NCBI GenBank assembly: GCA_943704415.1
Contig: CALSCO010001746.1
Coordinates: forward strand, 1-21,776
Length of the DNA stretch: 21,776 nt
Direction of reading: 5' to 3'
Source of the DNA: Parvularia atlantis
Lineage: Eukaryota; Opisthokonta; Rotosphaerida
How positions within the stretch are numbered: position 1 is the first letter of the stretch; the number at the start of each line of letters is the position of its first letter. The position numbers and the translations under genes were made by a program. The notes beneath the pieces were generated by a model. It was not told the DNA's origin and did not search any database. It saw only the letters and a list, made by a program, of their open reading frames with translations. Positions 8,453 to 15,120 of the stretch are shown here, in pieces.

Positions 8453-10247
8453 ATGGACCCGTGGCAGGTGATCGAGCAGACGGCGCGCTTCGTGGCGCGC
8501 AGCGGGCCGAGCCTCGCGGAGACGATCCTGGCGCGGCACGAGGCGCGTGGCGAGGCGGATGCGGACGGTGCGGATGGTGCAGGGCTGATGCGCAATGCGG
8601 TGCCGCAGGGCGACCCGCGCTACGCGTTCCTGATCGACGGCGCGCCGCTCAACGACGTCTACCGCGCAGCGCTCGAGCGCGAGATGCGCGCGGCCGACGC
8701 GCCGAACGAGCAGCAGCAGCAGCCGATGCCGACGCAGCAGCAGCACGTGTCGCCCGCAGCGCTGTACCGCGTCTCGCTCGTCGGCGGGCAGGCCGCGCTG
8801 GACGAGTTTGCGGCGCAGCTGGGCGCGCTCATGGCCCTGTGCACGCGCGACAACATCCACGTGCGCTGCGTGCTGTCGTGCTACGTGTCGTGCACCGCTC
8901 ATGCGCGCGCCCAGGCTGCACGCACGTGGTTCCTCGACCGCTGCAGCGCGTCGCAGGACACAGCGCAAGTGCTCGTCGACTATGTCGCGCACGTCGCCAC
9001 GCAGCCGCAGCGGCCGTTCTCCGAGCGGTGCCTGTGCCCTGTGCGGCGGCGTGTGCACTCACCGCGTGGGCCAGGCTGCACCTGCTGTACCTCATCAACG
9101 ACATCTTGTTCCACGCATCGCGCCGCGGCAACACGGCCCTGGTACGCACACACGTTGCTCACACGCTCGCTGACCTGCTGCGCGCGACCGCAAGCTCGCC
9201 ATGTTTAGCCAACTCATGGTGCCACTCGTCGGCTACGCCCTGCAGCGCTCTGACAGCGACGCCGGGAAGCTGTTCGACGTGCGTCCGACGTGCTGCGCCC
9301 GCTCGCACTCACGCGCACACTTGCCGCAGGTGCTCGAGGTCTGGCGCACGAAGGAGATCTACGACGGACCGACGATCGACCAGCTGCGCGCCGCCGTGAC
9401 TGCGCCCGCGCCCGTGCATGCGCCGCTGCCGAGCCCGTTTGAGGTGTGCGGTTGCTTGTTGCGGGTCGGGACGTCCCTGACCGAGCACCGCACACACAGG
9501 CCGCCGCGCTGGGCACGTCGCTGGCCAAGATCCCGACCGCGATGCTGCCGCCGCCGTGGGCCGCGGACGACAACGCACCGCCGACGATCACGCGTCCCGT
9601 CGTAGTGCCGACGGTGCCGCGCGCCGCCGTTCTGCCACCGCCACCCGCAACAAGAGCGCGCTCGCCGACGCCACCACCACCGCCGCCGCCGCCACCGCCG
9701 CCACCAGCGCCGCCAACACTGGCCGTGACGCCGTACCACGAGCTGCCGGCGTCGCTGATCCTCGAACACCTGCGGGTGCGTCGTCTGTGCGCGGCTGTTC
9801 GCGCACTCAGCAGTGTGCGGCACAGGCAACGGAAAAGTACCAGCCGATTGACCCGGCGCGCATCAAGCCCGGGCTGCGCAGCGGACGGACGCCGTCGAAG
9901 CGCATCGAGTACGCGCTGGACGAGTTTGCCGACGGGCTGGCGCACCCGCGCGAGCACGACGTCGACGACGAGGGGTGGGAGGCCGGCGCGCTGCGCGACC
10001 ACTACCGCCGGCTGCACGAGATCCGCAGCGGGCGGCGCACGGATAGCGTAGACGACAGCTTCTACGGCTCCGAGGGCAACTGGCGCGGGCGCGACCGCGA
10101 GCGCAGCCGCACGCCCGAGCGCGACCGGCGGCGCAGCCGGAGCCGCAGCCGCGAGCGCCGTCGGTACGTGTGTGTGAGTGCACGGTGGCCTTGCGCAGCT
10201 CACGACGCACGGAGCACAGGTCTGTGTCGCCGCGCTCACGCTGGTAG
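8453..10247 (+). CDS. CHERP: CHERP-like splicing factor (SURP + CID + RS tail)
   Basis: Exons 8453-8860, 8915-9027, 9075-9141, 9195-9278, 9330-9443, 9500-9775, 9826-10163 and 10199-10247 close in phase (482 aa). An N-terminal SURP module (VIEQTARFVARSGPSLAETI ... DPRYAFL) is followed by a short Gln-rich linker, then a CID domain (ALMALCTRDNIHAARTWFLD ... LHLLYLINDILFHASRRGN ... VLEVWRTKEIYDGPTIDQLR). After a Pro-rich run come the CHERP signatures PYHELPA, KYQPIDPARIK and DDEGWEAGALRDHYRRL, and an RS-type end (ERSRTPERDRRRSRSRSRER). Animal CHERP is a nuclear U2 snRNP-associated factor that affects splice-site choice; SURP binds SF1/SF3-type partners and CID-type domains are related to RNA polymerase II CTD readers. 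Unlike animal CHERP, no G-patch follows the RS region. Tail-to-tail with snurportin, with a 12-bp coding overlap. Confidence 0.9.
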
Positions 10248-11310
10248 CTGCTGCTGCTGTGCAGAGGCCGATAGAAGCGTGCTCGCGAGGGGCGCGTCCG
10301 GCCGCAGCCACAGCGCTAGCGGCGTCGGCCCGGGCGTGTAGAACGCCTCGCGGTGCAGGAAGAGCAGCCCGGCGAGGTCGGCGGCGGCCTGCGCGCGCTG
10401 CAGCAGCTCGGCCAGGCGGTCGCACGTCGCCGAGAGCGCGGGCACAAATGCAACGACGTTCGCGGCGCTGTGCTGCGCGGCGCCGGGCACCTCGGCCAGC
10501 TTTGTCTGCAGCCAGAACAGGCGGAAGTCGGTCGGGCAGTCGTAGACGGGGTGCCCGCGCCAGCACATGACGTCAAGCACGACGGCCGCGTCGCCCGCAA
10601 GCACGCAGTCGAGGATGCAGTAGTCGCTGTGCGGGTTGCCCCTGCGCGCGCCATCCGCCGTCAAGCCGCCCGTCCGCGCACACGGCGCACGGGCCCCAAC
10701 GCACTCGGCCCGCCGCGACCCGCCCGGCAGCAGCGACGCGAACGTGCGCAGCGTCCTGCCGTGCCGTGTGCGCGCCACCGTCCGTCCTTGGCGCGGCGAT
10801 CGCGCGCTCAGCCGTCGTTTCCGAGACGCGCCGCACGCACCGCCCGCCGCCACGACCAGGACGCGCACGCCGCGCGGGCACACGACGCACGTCCACGCCG
10901 CCGCGAGGTCGTCGGGCACGGCGTCCATCGCCTCGGACAGCATCAGCTGCTGCTCCTCCTCCTTCATCGCGCGATCATCTGGCGCCGTCTCGACGACGTC
11001 CATCGGCGCCTCGCGCGCCACCGGCTCGTCCACCGCCACCGTCGTGTCGATCGCCTCGGCCGCCGCCTGCGCCAGGCGCCGCGCGCGCTGCTGCGCGTCC
11101 TGCCGCCGCTGCGCGCCCGTTTTGTGATCAGCACCGACGTTGCCATCGCGGGCACGGCGACACCTGCGCCTGCAGCTGCAGCGCGAGCTGTCGGCGGTCG
11201 GCCGGCGTGCGCCCGTGCAGATCGCCTGCCAGTGCGGCGCCGTGAGCGCGCGCTGGAAGGGCGGCATTGGCGTGCGCACGGTGCATGTACAGCGCCGTGT
11301 GGGTCGTCAT
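10236..11310 (-). CDS. SNUPN: Snurportin-1, snRNP nuclear import adaptor
   Basis: Minus-strand exons 11310-11164, 11108-10837, 10755-10705 and 10641-10236 close in phase and give 291 aa. The N-terminal region (about residues 37-65) reads DRRQLALQLQAQ then RRQDAQQRARRLAQAAAEA, matching the importin-beta-binding segment of snurportin. An acidic helix rich in Glu and Gln follows. The m3G-cap-binding domain shows AAWTCVVCPRGVRVLVVAAGG, TLRTFASLLPGGSRR, DYCILDCVL, LDVMCWRGHPVYDCPTDFR, LFLHREAFYTPGPTPLALWL and a Gln-run C-terminus. These are the most conserved blocks of the family. Snurportin binds the trimethylguanosine cap of spliceosomal snRNAs and links them to importin beta for entry into the nucleus. 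Length is a little below the human protein (360 aa), mainly at the N-terminus. An optional 27-bp intron may exist in exon 1 without changing frame. Confidence 0.93.
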
Positions 11311-11518
11311 TTCGACTTGGAACTGAACTGAACGACCAGCGGCAAGCAGGCGAGCGGCACACAGCAAGAAGGACGTGTAAGCTACTGCAGAGGGTGGCAT
11401 CCGCCTTCGTAACGCGGCCTCGTGCGCCGCCGCAGGCTCGCGCTACATACAGGTGAATGGGGCACACTTAGCCATCGCAGCACAGCAAGTGCCTCTACAC
11501 GATCTCCCGCCGTTGCCG
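11311..11518. promoter_or_regulatory. Shared divergent promoter region, snurportin and elongase genes
   Basis: The start codons of snurportin (minus) and the elongase (plus) are 208 bp apart. The elongase frame is open upstream of ATG 11519 back to GTG 11453, but ATG 11519 is the first ATG of that frame and fits the usual elongase N-terminus length. No clear TATA box is seen. Confidence 0.4.
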
Positions 11519-12766
11519 ATGGACGCCGTTCTCTCGGAGCTGCGCGCGGCGCTCGCGCCGGTGCTGGCGACGCCGCCGTGGCACCCGCTGCGCAACGTGC
11601 TCGCGACGCCGCTGGACGTGGGCCGCTGGGACTGGTCGCAGCTGGACCCGCGCAACGCGCAGTGTGTGCCGCTGCCAATGCGCGCACATTCCGACAATCG
11701 CGCGCGCGCGCGCGCGCACAGCGAGTTCAAGTGGCAGTACGGCGTCACGCCCTTCTCGAACTGGGAGGTCATCGTCGCCGCGTGGATCGCCTACTTTGGC
11801 AGGTGCGACCGGCCGGCGCATCGCTCTCGCGGCTGAGGCGCGATCGGCCGACAGCATCCTGCTCATCCGCACCGGCATTGGCCTCGCGCGCCAGCCGTTC
11901 GAGCTGCGTGGCGTCGCGGCCGTGCACAACATGATCCTCGTGCTGTGGTCGCTCGCGATGTTTGTCTTTGTCGTCGTCGACGCCGCCAAGATCGCCTCGG
12001 ACCGCGGCGTCGACGCGCTCTTCTGCACGCGCAGCACGCGCGAGATGACCGGCCGCCTCTTCTTCGGCGTGTACGTCTACTACCTCTCCAAGTTCTATGA
12101 GCTGCTCGACACGGTCATCCTCGCGCTCAAGAATGTGCGTGCGCGTGAGAGCACGCACGCTGCTGCTGCTGCTGCTGCTGCCGCTGCTGCTGCTCATGCG
12201 CTCTCGCTCCCGAGCAGAAGCCGATCATCTTCCTGCACTGGTTCCACCACGCGATCGTCATTACCATGGTCTGGTCGTGGCTGCACTACGGCCTCGTGTT
12301 CTCGAGGTTTGCCGCGCACGCTGGTGGCGCACGGCGGCGCGACTCACGCGCGCACAGCTTTGGCATGGCCGCCAACACGCTCGTGCACGTGTTCATGTAC
12401 TACTTTTACTACAAGGCGGCGCTGCAGCAGGAGGTCTGGTTTAAGGTGCGCACGCGCCCGTCCGCTGTGCGCGGCTGAGCGGGGGCGCGGCGGCAGCGCT
12501 TCATCACGAGCGGCCAAATCGTGCAGTTCACCGTCTCGTTCCTGCTGCTCGTGCCCTTCTTCTACTACCACAACACGATCGGCGGTGCGCTGCGCCGCGC
12601 TGCGTGCCTGTGTGCTTACGCAAAGGGAGGCGCAGACTGCGTCGGCTTTGAGGCGCTTGTCTTCACAATGGCCTGCAACGGCCTTTTTCTGCTGCTCTTT
12701 GTGCAATTCTACGCGCGCACGTACGGCGGCGAGGGCAAGGGCAAAAAGGCCAAGAAGGACCAGTGA
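11519..12766 (+). CDS. ELO-family very-long-chain fatty acid elongase (3-ketoacyl-CoA synthase)
   Basis: Exons 11519-11661, 11722-11802, 11855-12134, 12218-12306, 12358-12445, 12497-12584 and 12636-12766 close in phase (299 aa, typical for the family). Family blocks in order: NWEVIVAAWIAYFGS, a membrane segment NMILVLWSLAMFVFVVV, then YYLSKFYELLDTVILALKNK, FLHWFHHA (the HxxHH histidine box), NTLVHVFMYYFYY, and NGLFLLLFVQFY. ELO enzymes condense malonyl-CoA with acyl-CoA, the first step of fatty-acid elongation at the ER membrane. The C-terminus ends GKKAKKDQ, with lysines at -3 and -4, a KKxx ER-retrieval signal. HWFHH with a Trp-Phe core is more like the saturated/monounsaturated class than the PUFA class (HVYHH), a weak hint. 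Intron 3 carries a TGC repeat. Confidence 0.93.
12161..12193 (+). repeat. TGC/GCT trinucleotide repeat in elongase intron 3
   Basis: About eleven TGC units with one CCG interruption fill the centre of the intron at 12135-12217. They are removed by splicing, so they do not code for a homopolymer. They sit next to a CATG-containing polypyrimidine-poor acceptor. Confidence 0.85.
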
Positions 12767-12825
12767 AGCAGTGTGTGGACGGGCTTTGTGCGGCAAAAGT
12801 CGTGAAGACTACACATGCACAACGC

Positions 12826-14241
12826 TCACAGTTCTACGACGAGGCCTTGCAGCAGCAGCTCGCCCTCAATCCAGCCGCGCAGCGGATGCTGATACACCGC
12901 GAGGGTGTCTTGCCGCGAGCCGGCGAGGCGCTCGTGAAGTTTGGCGATCGAACGCGCTGGCAGCGCACACAGTCCCACAGCATCGCTCAACGCCGCAACA
13001 GCGCGAAGCATGTCGACCGCACCGGCTAGCTGCTTGGGCTTCACGAGCGCCAGGCGCCGCGCCAAAAGCACGCCGAGATGGCTGTAGTACGAGCTGAACG
13101 GCTTGCAGGGAACACCGAGCGCCTCAATGGCGTGAGCCAGATCCGTGACGAATGCGTCGTCCGACACGAGCAGCATCTCCACTGGCGCAGGCTCCTTGTC
13201 GTCTACCGTGGGTGCCGCCAAGTCGCTCAGGTCTGCAGCCAGCGACGACGCCATCGCCGTCATCTGCACATCGGCCGCGTTCTTGTGATCCGACGACGCA
13301 AGCACGAGTCGCGCGTTGCCGTTCAGCACGCCCTTGACAAGGTCCACGCGCGCCCGCACTCGCCCCGCGTTGACCGGTGCGCAGAAGACGACGACGTGCA
13401 CGAGCTCCGGTGCGACGCCAGGCAGGCCCTTGATCTCGGCCAGCGTGCTGTCACACGAGAGCGTGTTGAGTGCGTCAAGACTGTTGTCGCCGTCGATCAG
13501 CACCAGCCGCGGCGAGCATCTCGACGCGTCTTCCGTGCCGCGCCACGCCAGCGCGTGCTCGGCCCACTCGAGCACCGCCCGCCTTGCTTGGCGAAAGTAC
13601 TTGCTGACGGCGTCCTTGGCCGAAGGTGAGACAGCCGCCACCGGCCCCGCGTGCTGCGCCGCGTCCGCTGTCGCCGCGCTCAGGACGACGCTGCGCGGGT
13701 TGGCGCGGCGCTTGAGCGTGCCGGCCCACTCGCCACGGTCCTGCCGGAAGAAGTCGTTCATAGCCGTCTCGACCATGTAGTCTCGCAGTGAAATGTTGTC
13801 CAACCACGCCAACAGTCGGCCCTTGTCGACGCTGAAGCAACGAGCAAACTCCGCTAAGGAGAAACCGTCGCGGGCTTGCGCACGACGGAACCTCGTCCGA
13901 AGGTCGTCATCCGTGTCCTCGTCGCTGGTCCTCGCGCCACTCGCACTGCCCTTCGTGCTGCCACCGCTCTCGTACGTGCTGTCGTTGTCGCCGGTGCCTG
14001 CCCCGCCGCGCTGTCGTCGCTTGGCGAACGCGTCGATCGAGCCGGCCTTGAGCAGCTCAGCGACGGCGCTCTCGCACCGCGGCGAGCGCAACGAGGCGCG
14101 GCGACGCCACGTGCAGAACGTCGACTCGGCCAGGCCCGCGTGCTGGCAGAAGTAGCGGTGCGTGAAGCCCTCGCGCGCCTGCAGCGCCACGTAGCCCGCA
14201 AGCAGCACGTTGGCGTCTGGGGCGTCCTTGACGGTAGCCAT
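12826..14241 (-). CDS. Intronless protein: tandem HTH repeats plus NYN/PIN-like nuclease domain
   Basis: A single ORF of 471 codons, with no introns, starting ATG at 14241 (context GGCC-ATG-GC). Two N-terminal helix-turn-helix units look like copies of each other: QAREGFTHRYFCQHAGLAES (from residue 21) and QARDGFSLAEFARCFSVDKG (from residue 122), each followed by a Trp-containing recognition-helix-like segment (CTWRRR; LAWLDN). A charged, Gly/Ser-rich linker separates them. Residues 245-400 look like a NYN/LabA PIN-fold ribonuclease: LVLIDGDNSLDA (Asp250, Asp252), VHVVVFCAPVN, SDHKNAADVQM (Asp324) and MLLVSDDAFVTDLAHAIEAL (Asp361/362) supply the acidic residues expected of that metal site. 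The last 70 residues are helical. Family assignment is by motif reading, so nuclease activity is inference. The 5' end faces the gene at 14496. Confidence 0.7.
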   Translation of the reverse strand: MATVKDAPDANVLLAGYVALQAREGFTHRYFCQHAGLAESTFCTWRRRASLRSPRCESAVAELLKAGSIDAFAKRRQRGGAGTGDNDSTYESGGSTKGSASGARTSDEDTDDDLRTRFRRAQARDGFSLAEFARCFSVDKGRLLAWLDNISLRDYMVETAMNDFFRQDRGEWAGTLKRRANPRSVVLSAATADAAQHAGPVAAVSPSAKDAVSKYFRQARRAVLEWAEHALAWRGTEDASRCSPRLVLIDGDNSLDALNTLSCDSTLAEIKGLPGVAPELVHVVVFCAPVNAGRVRARVDLVKGVLNGNARLVLASSDHKNAADVQMTAMASSLAADLSDLAAPTVDDKEPAPVEMLLVSDDAFVTDLAHAIEALGVPCKPFSSYYSHLGVLLARRLALVKPKQLAGAVDMLRAVAALSDAVGLCALPARSIAKLHERLAGSRQDTLAVYQHPLRGWIEGELLLQGLVVEL

Positions 14242-14313
14242 GGCCGAGTGTCACACAAACATGGCCGTGGCTGACGTGCCACGCGCGGATTGGTTGGGAA
14301 GCGCGGTTGCAAC

Positions 14314-14429
14314 ACCGTCTGCACGCGCACGGTTGCATCCGACCGTCTGCACGCGCGCGGCTACGTCACCGCACGTGCGGTGACCGTCACCGTCTGCACG
14401 CGCGCGGCTACGTCACCGTCTGCACGCGC
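14314..14429 (+). repeat. Four direct copies of a 15-bp unit
   Basis: ACCGTCTGCACGCGC occurs exactly at 14314-14328, 14342-14356, 14389-14403 and 14415-14429. Start-to-start spacings are 28, 47 and 26 bp. Copies 2 and 3 are identical over about 30 bp. Confidence 0.9.
14365..14384. repeat. Perfect 20-bp palindrome
   Basis: GTCACCGCACGTGCGGTGAC is identical to its reverse complement and has a CACGTG core. It lies between repeat copies 2 and 3, in the middle of the divergent region. Confidence 0.9.
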
Positions 14430-14495
14430 GGGGCTCCACGGTACTTAAGAACACCCGGGACGACGCTCACAACACCGCACTACTCACCCACTGGC

Positions 14496-14963
14496 ATGGC
14501 TACGCTCCGCGCCAACGCCGTCGAGGCCGCCGAGGCCGCACGCCTCTCCGCTGTCGCCGCTGCCGTGGCCGCCGAGGCCGCACGCCGCGCCGCTGTCGCC
14601 GCTGCCGCGGCCGCCGAGGCCGCACGCCGCGCCGCTGTCGCCGCTGCCGCGGCCAATCGTCTTCTCGCCGACGCCCGCGAGCGTCTGCCCGACGGCCTTC
14701 AGGCTGCAGCCGATGTGTTGCAGCGTGACATCCAGGCCCGCGAGCTGCTCGCGCGCGCACGCCACACGCAGACCCCTAAGGACGTTGCTGCTGCGGTCAA
14801 GTTCATCCGCCGCGCGTGCGCCTGGACGCAGAACGCCTACGGCGCCCGGTGCGAGGTTACCGGCTCCGCCGTCTGCAAGTTTGAGAAGGGCAAGGTCGGC
14901 GTACGCTCGGCCGTTTACGTCTGCGGCCTTCGCGACGTGAACGCGCTGCTCGCCTTCCTCTAG
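14496..14963 (+). CDS. Intronless Ala-rich protein with XRE/Cro-like helix-turn-helix
   Basis: A single 155-codon ORF with no introns, stop TAG. Residues 10-55 are an Ala-rich helix made of three tandem units (EAARRAAVAAAAAA type) encoded by 42-bp repeats; residues 55-90 continue as a charged helix, suggesting a coiled coil for oligomerisation. Residues about 99-137 read like the first helices of a lambda-repressor/XRE domain: VKFIRRACAWTQNAYGARCE, then VTGSAVCKFEKGKVGVR, with the family hallmarks R-x5-TQ, a turn, S-x-x-CKFE and KGK. This fold binds operator-like DNA. Its start codon is 254 bp from that of the divergent nuclease-like gene, and both proteins begin Met-Ala-Thr. A role as regulator of the pair is inference; the HTH call is by eye. 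Confidence 0.65.
   Translation: MATLRANAVEAAEAARLSAVAAAVAAEAARRAAVAAAAAAEAARRAAVAAAAANRLLADARERLPDGLQAAADVLQRDIQARELLARARHTQTPKDVAAAVKFIRRACAWTQNAYGARCEVTGSAVCKFEKGKVGVRSAVYVCGLRDVNALLAFL
14532..14657 (+). repeat. Three tandem 42-bp repeats in coding sequence
   Basis: Units begin GAGGCCGCACGCC at 14532, 14574 and 14616. The second and third differ only at their very end, and the first has a few substitutions. Each encodes a 14-residue Ala-rich helical turn unit, keeping the frame. Confidence 0.9.
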
Positions 14964-15120
14964 GGCGACTGGCAGCCCTGCCGACAGGCAATGCTGCTTT
15001 GCGAAGTGGCGACAGCCTGTGGTGTTGTGTCTGTGTGCAGTGTCGAAGCGGGTGTGTCCAACGCATTGTGCACAGCCACGGCCGTGCTTGCGCAGATCAC
15101 TACCATCAGCATACCGAGTG

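Larger units (their letters stand above)
14242..14495. promoter_or_regulatory. Divergent regulatory region with repeats and a 20-bp palindrome
   Basis: 254 bp between two divergent start codons. It holds four copies of ACCGTCTGCACGCGC (14314, 14342, 14389, 14415), two of them extended by GCGGCTACGTCACC; a perfect palindrome at 14365-14384; a TATA-like TACTTAAG at 14442-14449, about 47 bp before the plus-strand ATG; and a CCAAT box (read on the minus strand) near 14288-14293, upstream of the minus-strand gene. The dense direct and inverted repeats look like operator sites for the HTH proteins encoded on either side. That link is inference. Confidence 0.65.

Noticed and set aside
9214-10566. 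A 450-codon minus-strand frame under the CHERP gene
   Set aside because: Composition is Arg/Ala/Pro/Gly shadow of CHERP exons; only its first part coincides with the real last exon of snurportin, read in another frame.
14314-14429. CRISPR-like array
   Set aside because: Only four 15-bp copies with uneven spacing (28, 47, 26 bp), partly overlapping longer repeats, in a promoter position of a eukaryotic genome.
12767-15120. Transposable element carrying the intronless pair
   Set aside because: No terminal inverted repeats or target-site duplications could be found by eye in the flanks 12767-12825 and 14964-15120, and neither protein looks like a transposase catalytic domain.
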